This document shows, one piece after another, positions 40,641 through 52,010 of a stretch of DNA of 64,000 bases; within the stretch, counting starts at the first letter, position 1; each line of letters begins with the position of its first letter. The position numbers were made by a program, and so were the translations under genes. The stretch is from Blastobasis lacticolella (taxonomy: Eukaryota; Arthropoda; Insecta; Lepidoptera; Blastobasidae), in assembly GCA_905147135.1 (NCBI GenBank), contig LR990060.1, positions 3,116,001-3,180,000 on the forward strand. The letters are read 5' to 3'. The notes under the pieces were generated by a model, which had not been told where the DNA came from, ran no database searches, and worked only from the letters and a program-made list of their open reading frames with translations.

Positions 40641-40751
40641 TAATATTTATATTTAAATTATAATTAATTATTAACTTTTGACATTCAATTATAATAAATT
40701 ACATATTAATTAGTACCAATTTGTAAGTGTGTGTAAAATAAAGTGTGAAAA

Positions 40752-41564
40752 ATGGCCCCAGCGAAAACTACGGCGACCGAAAGGTTTGTGGCTATTGTGA
40801 CGAACCTTGAGACTGTGATTAATGAAATGAAAGTTAAATTGGAGCACTGTACGCAAGTTATAACGGAGCAATCGGACATAATATGTACACAGAATAAAAA
40901 AATCGACGAAAACAATCGACTCATTACCGAATTGATGACCGAAAAAATTGGGTACATACCGTCTGGGGGAATGGATCCAAGCTCTAACAACACCATATTT
41001 GATACACGTTCGATAACCACACTGCCACAAAAACTGCGTGTAAACTCGTGCACAATTCTGGACGACTCTGGCCCCCAAGGAATAGTACCACATCAGAGCT
41101 TCGAGGATGCTGGTGACATTGCTGACGTTGGGGTGGGCTGTGGATTGTTGACGTCACCGGCCGAGACCCCTGTGCCCTGCCGCAGCCGCCGCTGGGAGGC
41201 GAGCCCTGCACCGCCTGCTGCACCGCTGCTAAAAGCGGCACCAGTCCCGAAATCATCAGCGTTGGATTGTGGCGGACTCCGTGCGGCGCCTCCGAGGGTA
41301 ACCAGCCTCCACTTATTTAACTTCAGCGAAGATACAAGTGCCGAAAATATAAAAACGTATTTGAAAACATCATTCGCTATTGAATCTCAGTGCACGAGTT
41401 TGACAACGAGAGGAAGTTATTCGTCATTCAAATTAGATATTCCGGACATGTACGTAAAACGAGTACGTAATCCTAAGATTTGGCCCGACGGCGTCTCTGT
41501 ACGAAAATTTAACATTGTCAGCGAAAAAAACTCCAGGCCCCACCGCACAAGCCAAACAAAATAA
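40752..41564 (+). CDS. LINE ORF1, RNA-binding gag-like protein (270 aa)
   Basis: Residues about 8-65 are charged and heptad-like (coiled coil), about 110-180 are Pro/Ala rich, and about 185-258 form the C-terminal gag-like domain seen in insect LINEs (LHLFNFSEDTSAENIKTYLK ... IWPDGVSVRKF). No CCHC knuckle is present. The product should bind element RNA and form the ribonucleoprotein. The start is a good AAAATGG context. Frame intact; it ends 33 bases past the A AAA AAC heptamer at 41525-41531 where ORF2 opens one base back. Confidence 0.75.
   Translation: MAPAKTTATERFVAIVTNLETVINEMKVKLEHCTQVITEQSDIICTQNKKIDENNRLITELMTEKIGYIPSGGMDPSSNNTIFDTRSITTLPQKLRVNSCTILDDSGPQGIVPHQSFEDAGDIADVGVGCGLLTSPAETPVPCRSRRWEASPAPPAAPLLKAAPVPKSSALDCGGLRAAPPRVTSLHLFNFSEDTSAENIKTYLKTSFAIESQCTSLTTRGSYSSFKLDIPDMYVKRVRNPKIWPDGVSVRKFNIVSEKNSRPHRTSQTK
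41525..41531 (+). promoter_or_regulatory. Candidate -1 frameshift site A AAA AAC
   Basis: In ORF1 frame the codons are GAA AAA AAC. A -1 slip leads straight into ORF2. A one-base length change in the seven-A run would do the same, so mutation is the alternative. Confidence 0.5.
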
Positions 41565-44500
41565 CCTCAACTTTATATGACTCACACAAATGTACGTACA
41601 ATTGCACAATTTTACACCAAAATGTTAGGTCTATAACCGGCAAAACGAGCCTACTTGATATAGTCCTATCACAACACAATCCCGATGTCCTGGTTTGTAC
41701 TAGGGATGTTACGGAGGTGGTTTTATCGGAACCGAAGTCGGAGTCGGAGTTTCTAAATTTGGTTTTTCGGAGTCGGAACCGGAATCGGAAGCGGAATCGG
41801 AATCGGAGTCGGAGGCGGAGTTGGAGATAGTAGCGGTGAAGAAAGAAGTGTTAAGGGCAGGCAATAAAATAAAATAGTAAAAACATTAATCAATCAGCCT
41901 CTTTAATTTCAATTAAAAAATAATAAACCTGTATCATATAGGTGTCACAAATAAAAATAAACACATTTTTATGACAGTTAGCAAATTAAATCAAATTAAT
42001 TGACTCCAGAAGTAGCAAATTATATTTAATAAACAACAGCTTTGTCTCCGTCCAATCTATTTTTTAACGGATTATAGATTAGGCGAGTACCACTAAAAAG
42101 TTGTTCGCTTGCTACTGACCCTTGTGGACACGATAAATATTGGAGGACAATCGGTTTAAGGGATTTAAATTTTGTATTTCCATTCACTTTCCACTAGTTC
42201 CAAATCAAAAACAGATAACTTTAATTGACACACCGCACAAAACAAAACAAAAACCATCCGTATTGCGTAACAACAAGTGAAATATTAATCGATGACAGAA
42301 CGCGTGCTTTTCCAACGACATGCATTAACCTTCGTTCGTTCGTACACGTTGACCGCAGCCGCCGCGCGTCGCTGCCGCCGCTATCTGCTATGGTTCGACC
42401 TCCGATTAAAACCTCCGATTTCAAAGTATCGGAACCGAAGTCGGAACCGGAGGTGTAAGATCAATCGGAAGCTCCGACTTATCGGAGTCGGAGTCGAAGC
42501 TCCGTAACATCCCTAGTTTGTACAGAAACGTGGTGTACACAAAGTGAGATTCGGCGCGTGGGACTGAGCGGATATCAACTGGCGAGTTCATACTGTAGGC
42601 CGCGCAGGTTGCATGGCGGAGTGGCGCTGTACGCGCGGGACGGGGTGCGGTACCGCGCCCGTAATGACATTCAAAGTCTAGCCGTTGAATATGATTGTGA
42701 ACTTAGTGCAATTGAATTGACTACGTACAAAATAATATTGATAGGGTTGTATAGAACGGGTTTATGTAACTTTAACTTATTTTTAAAGGCATTCGAAGCC
42801 TTGCTTATTAAAATTACTGACGAAAATAAAAGGTTTCTCATAGTCGGCGATTCAAACGTGGATTATCTAACGGACAATAACCTACGATGGAAATTGGACG
42901 ACCTGTTAAACAGCTATAATATACGAAACTGTGTTAACTTTCCGACTAGGGTCGACAGAGGTACGGGTAGCTGTTCGTCAATAGACTGTGGGCTCGTGGG
43001 AAGCGGAGATAGGTGTATCATTGCAAGCCCCGTGGACACTGTAATAAGTGACCACAGCGCGCAGCTATACAAACTATGTTTAGATAAGAATACAAATGCA
43101 ATTAAACCCCATAATGCCTACGTTAGGCGGCGACTTTATACCAAAACTACAATTTCTTCTTTCTATTTTGACATTCATAATTATAATTGGCAATTTATTT
43201 CAGATAAAAACATTGACATTAATATTAAATTTGATAGATTACTTAACATTTTGACTAGTTATATTGACATACACTTTCCATATAAAAATATACCTATTAA
43301 GAAGAAGAATACTATTCCCTGGGCTAGTGATGAACTATTTACTTTCATAGATAACTTCGAGGGCTTTTGTGAGATGAGTCATGAATTCCCATCATGTGAA
43401 ATAATACGACAATGCGTCGAGTACTATCGTGACTTAGTGAAATCAACAAACTTGCGTGACAAAAAATGTTACACAGATATACGCTTACAAAGTGCAAAAA
43501 ATCCATCAAAAGAAATTTGGCAGATATTAAAAGAGGAGACTATGTATAAAACAAAAAACAAAAACACAATTAATAGTATCAATAAAGACGGGATTACTGT
43601 AACTGGGGACAAAATACCTAACGCTTTTAACGATCACTTCATAAATATTACCTCAAAATTTACAGTAAAAGGTGATAGTAAAGTAGCAATGAATTTTGCG
43701 CAAAGATTTGCGTCAACTCTTGATGTTCCTCAGTTTGTTCTACCGCCTGTTACGCGTGAGACTCTGGACAAAGTTATCAAAACAATGATGAAGAAGGGCG
43801 GTACTTTGGATCTGTACGACATATCCACTAATATTTTGTTGTCAATATGGCCCATTGTTGCGGATTTATTAGTACTGCTAATAAATGAAGTATTTGAGAC
43901 GGGCGTATATCCGGACGTTCTAAAATGTACGCGTGTTTGTCCCGTATATAAAGGCAAAGGTGATAAAGATGAAGTTGATAGCTACCGTCCCCTTACAATG
44001 GTCCCGATTGTATCAAAAATTACTGAATCGATTATATCCACTAATTTAATGAAGCATTTTGAACAAAACGACCTACTGACTGACCGACAGTATGCGTATA
44101 GGAAAAATAAATCTACAACAACAGCATCACAACATGTTGTAGATTGCGTAATCACTGGGATCGATGAAAAGTACAAGACAGCTGGTATTTTTTGTGATCT
44201 TTCGAAGGCCTTCGACGTTATTCAACATGACTTATTACTGGAAAAAATGAAGGTATATGGAATCACCGGAATTTCTCATGATCTTATTAAATCATTCCTG
44301 CTACATAGAAAACAGACGGTTGAGGTATCAACAGATGGAGGTAAGTACAGGTCCACGGCGGGTGACGTCACTGTAGGAATTCCGCAAGGATCAGCGCTTG
44401 GGAACACATTGTTCTTAGTCTTCGTGAACGACCTTCCATCAGCCATCACGGAGGGCCTAGTTATACTGTTTGCTGATGATACTACGGTGGTGGTGTGCGC

Positions 44501-45281
44501 ACGTTCGTGTGACGAGCTCAGCACTAAGATTAATATTCTATGTGAGAAATTGGGGCAGTGGTTTTCATGCAACGGACTCATACTAAATGAATCAAAGTCA
44601 CATCTGATTGTGTTCACCGGAAGAGCAATATCTCGGACAAGAATAACTGCTCCTATCCCCAGTTGTGATGAGTGTAAGTTCCTTGGTCTTACACTTGACT
44701 CGAAACTGAACTGGAAGATGCACGTTGAAACACTGTGCGATCGTCTCAGCAGTGCAGTGTATGCGCTACGCAAGCTCCGGCCACTTGTATCGACGAGTGT
44801 GCTGCGGCAAGCGTACTTCGCGTACTTTCATTCCCTTTTATCCTACGGAACCATTCTGTGGGGCAATTCCACGGACTCCGGACGTGTGCTAGTACTGCAG
44901 AAACGGGCCGTTAGGATAATCGAGAACGCGAGACCAAGGGACACATGCAGGCCATTGTTTAAAAAACATCAGATAATGTCGCTATTCTCATTATACATTT
45001 ATAATGTAATTATGTATGTAAGGCGTAATCTTGGAAGCTTTGATTGTCGCACGGATGGCGGGCACGGTCTGAGAGGCGCGGGACGACTGGCTGTAGTCCA
45101 GCATCGAACTGCACTCGCAGAAAAAAACCCCCGTATAATAGGTCCGAAACTTTACGATAACCTACCCACGTCTATCAAGAAAGAACAAAGTGACGAAACG
45201 TTTGCCCGCCGGCTGAGAAACTTTTTATTGGACAATGTATTCTATTCTGTAAATGAATACCTTACATATAAGAAAGATTAA
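41531..45281 (+). pseudogene. LINE ORF2, endonuclease and reverse transcriptase, split
   Basis: Coding runs 41531-41700 and 42524-45281; together they are one frame once the 815-bp insert and one 8-bp duplicate are left out. The first piece has NPDVLVCTETW, the APE-endonuclease glutamate motif; then FLIVGDSNVDY and ISDHSAQL complete the endonuclease. Reverse transcriptase motifs follow: CPVYKGKGDKDEVDSYRPL, LSKAFDVIQHDLL, VGIPQGSALGNTLF and catalytic FADD, then a C-terminal RPLVSTSVLRQAYFAYFHS region. No ATG precedes the endonuclease in this frame, so translation probably depends on frameshifting from ORF1. Now inactive because of the insertion. Confidence 0.85.
41701..42515 (-). mobile_element. 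Non-autonomous hAT element in LINE ORF2
   Basis: Ends TAGGGATGTTACGGAG and its inverse, 8-bp duplication GTTTGTAC (41693-41700, 42516-42523). Sub-terminal arrays of CGGAGT/CGGAAT hexamers; the interior keeps a minus relic of the hAT C-terminal dimerisation domain. Same internally deleted form as 62408-63236. Confidence 0.9.
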
Positions 45282-45860
45282 ATTGTATTTCTTTGACATT
45301 CAATGTGGTTATTACATGCATAGAATACAATTAATTTTACTTTTGACATATAAATTAAACTATTGACATTCTTGCAGTTATTGTTATACATTCATTGTAT
45401 TCATTATTTTGATATTTTATCTTCTGGGTAACTAATTAATATACTTTTAAATGTGATTATATGTATTATTAATTGTATTTTGACATATCCATTGATTTTG
45501 TTATCGACATTGTTGTAGTTATTTTTGTTATAGACATTTAATCTTAAATATTGAATTTCTTATTTGTATTCTTGACATTTGATTGTGTAATTTACCAATA
45601 TTGACATATATTTCATTTTTTTTTTTTTTTTTTTTTTATTGAATATTTTACCTCCTGGGTAATTTATTAATTAGAGGAAATTCTTATCTATACTTAATAT
45701 AAAACTTCGGACTATTAATTTATTTTTTGACATTTATACATTTTTAATTAAGTTTTACAATTGTGTAATTTTCTATAATATTGTATCCATTTTGACGATC
45801 TCTTTTATAGATATATGATGATAAATGTAATATTATTATGTAAACTGTAGAAGAGTAATA
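45282..45860 (+). repeat. LINE 3' UTR, TTGACAT-rich, with T-run
   Basis: TTGACAT recurs about nine times; ATTTTA.CT.CTGGGTAA occurs at about 45415 and 45648; 45616-45637 is poly-T. Junction with the next element is unclear. Confidence 0.45.
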
Positions 45861-46512
45861 AATAAATCTAAATCTAAATCTATAAAGAGATATACTCGCC
45901 GCGAAAATGTCGACACTGCTTAAACATTTATTATAAAAATCACAAGAACGTCTAAAAAAAGTATTTTTTGCATAATTTGTTCGAAAGGGTGTGATATGAA
46001 AAATAGCAATAGTACGTAAGGAAGATCGAGGTATTCTTAATGTAATTTTATTCAATAACGATTCGGAATTAACTAAATTGTTTATAATTTTATACAGAAA
46101 TATGGCATCTAAGTAAATACGTCTAGTTTCCAAGGACTTAAATCTATGTCTAATTGCACTTGTTCCATAATCTGTAAAATTGTGGCCTGTCCGATAATCT
46201 AATGACTTTAAAAATTTATTTTGTACTTTTTCTATTCTGGCTTTATGGACGGTGTATTGCGGACTCCAAATTGCGCTTCCAAATTCCAAATGACTTCGGA
46301 CATAGGAAAAGTAGAGCGTCTTTAAAGTTTTTGTACGCTTAAATGGTTTTCCTAGGCGTAGAATTAATCCAAGCTTTTTATATGCCTTAGTTAAAATGTG
46401 GTCAATATGAGCATTAAAGTGCATTTTAGAGTCCAAGACAATTCCCAAATCCCGGATTGTAGACACGCGGTTAATTTTCTTGTCATACAGCCTGTAGTCA
46501 AATGTAATATTT
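45860..46512 (-). pseudogene. Jockey-type LINE, C-terminal part of ORF2
   Basis: Minus reading from FDYRLYDKKINRV through STIRDLGIVLDSKMHFNAHI to LYFSYVRSHLEFGSAIWSP, the thumb/C-terminal region of LINE reverse transcriptases. The 3' end has a TAGATT-type tail (45866-45890). 5'-truncated. Confidence 0.75.
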
Positions 46513-46525
46513 GACTACAGGCTGT
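46489..46525. repeat. Perfect 16-bp inverted repeat at LINE 5' junction
   Basis: CAGCCTGTAGTCAAAT, 5-base loop GTAAT, then its reverse complement. One arm is LINE coding, the other lies outside it. Confidence 0.8.
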
Positions 46526-46880
46526 TTGTTTAAATATACAGGAAATGTCCTGATACACTAGGACATCTTCCATTCAAGTGGAACCGTGCAATGCACAAAA
46601 CCGCCCCGCTGGTTCTACTAGGAACGATGGAGAGAAACCCTGCCTAGTTTGATACAAAAAAACACTTCCTCCATTCCCATTTTAGGGCGTCAAGGTGCAA
46701 CAACGCAACCGTAACTGCCCCTACACGCGGGGTCGTCACCCCGTAACTGGGTTAACGCGATGGCACGCTCGGAAGACAACGTGGACGCGAATTTCAGCCG
46801 ATCATGCGATTAGGCCGTTGAACTGTGACGTAAGGGCGGTAGGGATCGTTTGTCGATTTGTTTTAGAGGTATGGATGGTG
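46526..46880. other. No feature
   Basis: GC-moderate, one 66-codon frame without recognisable domain. Confidence 0.3.
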
Positions 46881-47147
46881 GTAGAGCTCGTCTAATCTAA
46901 AATGACGCGCCCCACTATCGCAATACGCACACAAGCAAGTTTAAAATATAGACGCAATACATATACAAATGCCGTTGTAATTGGTCATTCAGTTGCCGGT
47001 GAGACACCAACGTAGGAGCTCGCGTCGTTCGAGTGGAGCAGTCGACGCTCCCACACAGATGAAGTGTCGTTTTAATATTTGCACTCACACATCGAAATCA
47101 ACTAACTAATTAGTGGGGCGCGTCATTTTAGACTAGACGAGCTCTAC
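46881..47147. mobile_element. MITE family E, complete
   Basis: GTAGAGCTCGTCTAATCTAA ... TAGACTAGACGAGCTCTAC, 267 bp. Confidence 0.75.
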
Positions 47148-47215
47148 TATGAATGTTTTGGTCTTAAAAGGAAATTTAAATTAAAAATGTTAACCCTCGA
47201 CGAAAAAAGAGGGCT

Positions 47216-47385
47216 GTTATGAGCTTGACGTGTGTATTTGTGGCAGTATAGATCCCGATCGGATAGACCGATTTGGATGCGATTCTCTCAATTAAAAAGC
47301 CAGTTTAATCGATATGGTTCTTAGCTTTGTTCCATTAAAATCGGTTCTGTAGTTTTACTAAATATTTTGAGTTACAGTAAATTTA
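47216..47385 (+). repeat. Dispersed repeat as at 37236
   Basis: GATCGGATAGACCGATTTGG and AATCGGTTCTGTAGTTTTAC. Confidence 0.5.
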
Positions 47386-47974
47386 GTCAGGGTTATCCCA
47401 CTTTTTCTGTCGGATAGGTTTTTTCAAATCAATCTTACATACTAAACTAATCAATGTATCTTTATTTGAATAGGATGCACGGTATCATCTTTCAAACGTC
47501 ATAAACCTAATAAATATTTTTTTAACCTTAATAGTATGAATTAATCATAAAAACCTATGCGCCTCAGCATCATCGAGCCAGCAACGCTTCGTTCTCTGCA
47601 TGATCGTGGCGTGATCAGTCATGGCTCTAAAGAACTGATAACAAATACAAAAAATACAAACAGAAATCTTTATTTTGGATAAATTGTACAGGATTACGCG
47701 GACACACTGGGAACCGTGCTAGTAACATGAAACTAATAACACCCCAGTTTTCGCGCCAAGGACTAAGAACCAAAACGTCACGTGTCAAGCCGTTTAGAAG
47801 CCCATTGACCCTTCACGAGAGCCCATAAACGTCAGCGGGATTATGAAATCGGTGACACATTTGCCGTATCGACGTTTATGCTGGGCTAAATCTAATTTGG
47901 GGTGTTTGTTGTGCCGTGTATTCAGGTCGATGTATTGGTTTTGTGTTTAGCTTGTTGTTTCTGCCACACATACC
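47386..47974. other. No feature
   Basis: No gene or repeat recognised. Confidence 0.3.
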
Positions 47975-48091
47975 TACACTCAGCATAGTTGAATACTAAC
48001 CGATGCTCTTACGGTAAGGGAAAATGAATGAAACCTGTACATTCAGGCTACTGAATGTGTAACCATGATCCAATCTGGTCAGATTCCCCTG

Positions 48092-48770
48092 GTAGAGATT
48101 GTCTAAGCTGAAATGACGCGCCCCACTACTTAATTAGTTGATTTCGATGTGTGAGTTCAAATATTAATAACGACACTTCATCTGTGTGGGAGCGTCGACT
48201 GCTCCGCGAACTATGATCTGTATGCCTACGTTTGAGTCTCACCGGCAACTGAATGACCAATGAGGAGTTTTCCAGTAGGTATTGTCAGTTGGTTAAAAAA
48301 AGCATCAATAGATGGCGCTCCTACAATTCTGGTAATTTTTTAAAATCTGTATAAATATTGGCAGTGATATCATGCAGCCATCTATTACTAAACCTAAAAA
48401 TAAAATGTTTATTAATATAAACATAACTTTTAAAGGTTGAACGAAATGTACAAAGACATATTTTTACGAATAGGCACTATGTTCCATTGTATTACAACCT
48501 CTAAAATGGTTGAAAACTATTGATAAATACAATATTATCCAATACAACGTACCCAGTGTTTATATCCCCTTTGCTAAGAACCTTTTTCATGCGATTATCA
48601 ATTACCAAAATTGTCGGGACGCTATCTAGTGAGTGATTTAGAATGCTTTAGATACCTATCGGAAATCTCCTCATTACAACGGCATTTGTATATGTATTGC
48701 CATATTTTAAATTTGCTTGTGTGCGTTAATGCGATAGTGGGGCGCGTCATTTCAGCTTAGACGAGCTGTA
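48092..48770. mobile_element. MITE family E inside repeat C, itself split
   Basis: Ends GTAGAGATTGTC and GACGAGCTGTA. The empty site in the copy at 34 kb reads CCTGGTAGCAGGG, consistent with GTA being duplicated. A family F element interrupts it. Confidence 0.7.
48261..48673. mobile_element. MITE family F, copy 2
   Basis: TGAGGAGTTTTCCAGTAGGT ... CGGAAATCTCCTCA; the family E sequence GACCAA|TTACAACGGC is rejoined if it is removed. Confidence 0.75.
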
Positions 48771-48903
48771 GCAGGGTCATGGAGGTCAGATGGTAATCGC
48801 TCCACTGTAATTACCTTATCTGCCAAATCCTGGATCATGGTCAGGGTGGACCCCGGGCCCTCGTGCGCGAGAGCACAACCGGGACATTAACGCCACGATG
48901 TTT

Positions 48904-49124
48904 ATTATACCTACACTCAGCAAAAATAAAGTCGCTTACATAGACGCCGATATTTCCTAAACAAGTCGTGATAGGTCTATGAAGTCAAACGAAATGTTGA
49001 AGTGTGTTTCAAGTATAAAGGTTATAATGGGTAAAATAAACTCTGTTTAAAATACTTTTTAATCGTGAAGATATCTATACCAGTTTAAGAAATATCGTCA
49101 TTTGACGCCATAAGTGCTTCAGTT
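48904..49124. other. No feature
   Basis: Nothing recognised. Confidence 0.3.
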
Positions 49125-49200
49125 GGTTTACATGCCGGTCCCGGGTTCGATTCCCGGCCGAGCAGAAATTGAAATGATGAATTTTAGAAAGACGTACGTT
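49125..49200 (+). repeat. tRNA-Gly SINE (family D), head fragment
   Basis: GGTCCCGGGTTCGATTCCCG GCCGAGCAGAAATTGAAATG, then lost. Confidence 0.65.
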
Positions 49201-49327
49201 ACAGATATTGCAAAGAAAAACTTCACGAATATTTAACTAACGACATGCAGGCCGTCTAACTTGACTATTATTTATAAACCCCGACGAGAAAATCATAGGC
49301 GTAGGAAGGGGGGTGGCCGGGTGGGCC

Positions 49328-49390
49328 GTGCCCACCCCAGAATGGTCTGGTGCCCACCCCAGAATGGTCTGGTGCCCACCCCAGGATGTA
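49328..49390. repeat. 22-bp tandem repeat, about 2.7 copies
   Basis: GTGCCCACCCCAGAATGGTC (22-bp period), GC-rich in an AT-rich setting. Confidence 0.85.
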
Positions 49391-50027
49391 CCGTATGTAC
49401 ATGTGTACATAAAAATCTTCATAAAAACATAATTTCAATTAAATACAACCCAGGCATCCTTAAGGGCCAGCTTCCCTGGAAAATAGCCCTAGATACGCTA
49501 ATGGAGAAGATAGAATGAAGTGTTTTTTATTTCAAAGTTCCGATTCAAAATGAGCTTTGAAATTCTGATCGAGCGTCTCAACTCTCAACCTTGTCTCCGC
49601 CTTCGACCAATTCGGAACATCACAGTTCACGACTAAGTCACGGATTGTGCATAAACCGTAATAGTTGGAGCTCAAACACTGTCATGTTTATGGTTATTCG
49701 CATCCATAAATCAGTCAGACTTAGAATTACTTGAGTCATACAATAAGTTGGAAAGTTTGTGGCCCATGCATCATGTTCTATTGGGTACGCGCTGTATTTG
49801 GATGGACTGCGTCGTAAAAAGTCCAATAAAACGTCGATTTTGACTTGTATAATTAACAAGCTCTTTATGTTGTCACAGAGTAATGTACTTACCGTAGTCG
49901 TATTGTGTAGACTTGTCTTTGTATGTCGTTTTAAGAAAATATAAATTGGATTTTGATTTATGTATCACAAGTTGACAAGAGATCATTTAATTTTCCAAGT
50001 TGAGGAACGGTTGTCCTTATTGTTTTT
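49391..50027. other. No feature
   Basis: AT-rich, short frames only. Confidence 0.3.
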
Positions 50028-50159
50028 CTTTTTTTTTATACCACTAAGGTGGCAAACAAGGTTACGGCCTACCTGATGGTCAGCAGTCACCGCAGCCTAT
50101 GGACGTTTGCAATACCAGGGGCATCACCCACGCATTGCCAACTCCGTAAAAGCCTTTAT
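50028..50159 (-). repeat. Dispersed repeat A
   Basis: T-run then ACCACTAAGGTGGCAAACAA ... CACGCATTGCCAACTCCG. Confidence 0.7.
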
Positions 50160-50216
50160 TATGCACTAATTTTGTTAGATTTAGGTTTTTTGAATGTGTT
50201 ATTGGACTAAATAAAG

Positions 50217-50470
50217 GTAGAGCTCGTCTAGTCTAAGATGACGCGCCCCACTACTTAGTTGATTTCGATGTGTGAGTGCAAATATTGATAACGACACTTC
50301 ATCTGTGTGGGAAGCCAATGAACGACGCGTGCTCCTACGTTTGAATCTCACCGGCAACTGAATGACCAATTACAACGGCATTTGTATATGTATTGCGTCC
50401 ATATTTTAAACTTGCTTGTGTGCGGTAATGCGATAGTGAGGCGCGTCATTTTAGATTAGACGGGCTCTAC
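50217..50470. mobile_element. MITE family E, inverted
   Basis: GTAGAGCTCGTCTAGTCTAA ... TTAGATTAGACGGGCTCTAC, interior inverted relative to 24310. Confidence 0.75.
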
Positions 50471-51059
50471 ATCTATGTCTATGATGATGCTAAAAAAGCA
50501 GCCTATAATAACATTTGACATATATTGACCTGACGGTGTATTTGATTTTGTTAAACCAATTTAATTTAAAAAAGTAATGTCAAATAAACCGGCAGTAGAT
50601 GCCTCACCTCCTAGCAAGCAAACACATTAATCTTTGTACCACATTTAAAATTTCTTTATTGATTAGAAAATTAAATATCTCTTTCAATCGTCAAAAAGGA
50701 GGGGGGTAGGAAATTAGGAAGGAAACACACAGTGACACGCTGACCGCCCTATGGCCGTAGATAAACGTATCCCTCGCCAACCACGACCGAACCGTGCTCG
50801 ACAATGCCAGGCAGAGCCGGAACGCTATATTATTTGTAGTCATAGAAAGCAAGACTACAAATACAACAAAACACACCTACCTACACGTTACACACATTAC
50901 GAAGTTGATTACGGTATTGTTTCAAGGAATCGCTCCAAAACGCAATCGACACAATGGGAAAAGTAATTTGGAAACGTTTCTCAACAGTTGTTACAAAAAT
51001 GGTCTGGGTGGGCGCTGCCTTTGTTGATCCTTTATAAAAAGACCGCACAGACTTCGCAC
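50471..51059. other. No feature
   Basis: No gene recognised; frames at 50751-51027 overlap and have no domain. Confidence 0.3.
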
Positions 51060-51475
51060 TGGTCCATTATATTGCATATTTTCTATACATAGTATAAAAC
51101 AAAGTCGCTTTCTGCCGTCTGTCCTTATGTATCTATGTTCGCTTAGACCTTTTAAACTACGCAACGTTTTGTTTTGTACCGCAAAGCTGGCAAACAAGGT
51201 TACGGCCTGCCGGATGGTAAGCAGTCGCCGCAGCCTATGGACGTTTGTAATACCAGGGGCATCACCCACGTTTTGCCGACCCCGTAAAAACCTTTTCACA
51301 CCTTTCTTGAAGAACTCCATGTTGTCCATCCAGGGAAAACCTCTATTTTAATGCAGTTTTCAACAATAGATAGAGTGGTTCAAGAGGGAGGTTTACAAGC
51401 AAGAAAAAAGGGTAGGTGTAGGTGTATGTGGGGTAGGACGGGTCGCGAACGAAGTCGTGCCAGGTCCACTAGCAT
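51060..51475 (+). repeat. Helitron-like repeat split by repeat A
   Basis: GTCGCTTTCTGCCGTCTGTC ... CTACGCAACG, then repeat A (51180-51349), then AATGCAGTTTTCAACAATAG ... GTCCACTAG. Confidence 0.6.
51180..51349 (-). repeat. Dispersed repeat A inside Helitron-like copy
   Basis: GGTTACGGCCTGCCGGATGG ... GAAGAACTCCATGTTGTCC, with TTTT at both edges. Confidence 0.7.
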
Positions 51476-51477
51476 TT

Positions 51478-51660
51478 TTATAATGAGTCATTTCTGCCCC
51501 ACTGCAGGGCAAATGTCTCTTTATTCATCTTCAATATTTTCCTATCTATTGATGGAAAGCTGCCGCCGCCGTCTAGGTCGTCTGCAAACTAATGGGCGGA
51601 TGCGGTGCCAGCCTTTGAGATACCTGTAGACGTGCCTTTTGAAGTACCCCAAGTTATAAA
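51478..51660 (-). pseudogene. RTE-type LINE end, decayed
   Basis: Minus reading ETFALQWG at the C-terminus, stops upstream. Confidence 0.4.
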
Positions 51661-51899
51661 GCAAAGAAAAGACTTCGGGGGCTCATTCCTTATTTTGAGT
51701 TAAAATGCTCGCGATGACCGTATGTTATTTGGATACCAGGCATGATGGCAGGATGAAATATAGCCCATGATGCGGTAGTGGAAAGTGTCAGTATCGACGA
51801 AGAAGGCTATTGAGGTCGGTTAGGTTGTTAAAACAGCCTTTGATTTTTTATGTCTTTATGCTTTTATCTATTTAGGTATTTTTAACAAACAGTACAATC

Positions 51900-52010
51900 A
51901 ATCATCTTGGCGTTAATGTCCCGATTGTGCTCTCGCGCATGAGGGCCCGGGGTCCGCCTTAACCATGATCCAGGATTTGGCAGAACAGGTAATTACAGTA
52001 AAGCGACTGG
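51900..52010 (-). repeat. SINE-like repeat C, 3' part
   Basis: CATCTTGGCGTTAATGTCCC to GATTTGGCAGAACAGGTAAT. Confidence 0.7.

Larger units (their letters stand above)
40641..45640 (+). mobile_element. Near full-length CR1/jockey-like LINE, split by hAT
   Basis: 5' UTR, ORF1, overlapping ORF2 with endonuclease and reverse transcriptase, and a 3' UTR with about nine TTGACAT motifs. The only clear lesion is the 815-bp insertion at 41701-42515. Outer edges are approximate. Confidence 0.75.
47975..48903 (+). repeat. SINE-like repeat C, outer layer of a nest
   Basis: Left part 47975-48091 (CTAACCGATGCTCTTACGGT...), right part from 48771 (AGGGTCATGGAGGTCAGATG...GGGACATTAACGCC). A family E element sits between. 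Confidence 0.7.

Noticed and set aside
44276..44773. 165-codon minus frame opposite LINE ORF2
   Set aside because: Shadow of the reverse transcriptase coding strand.
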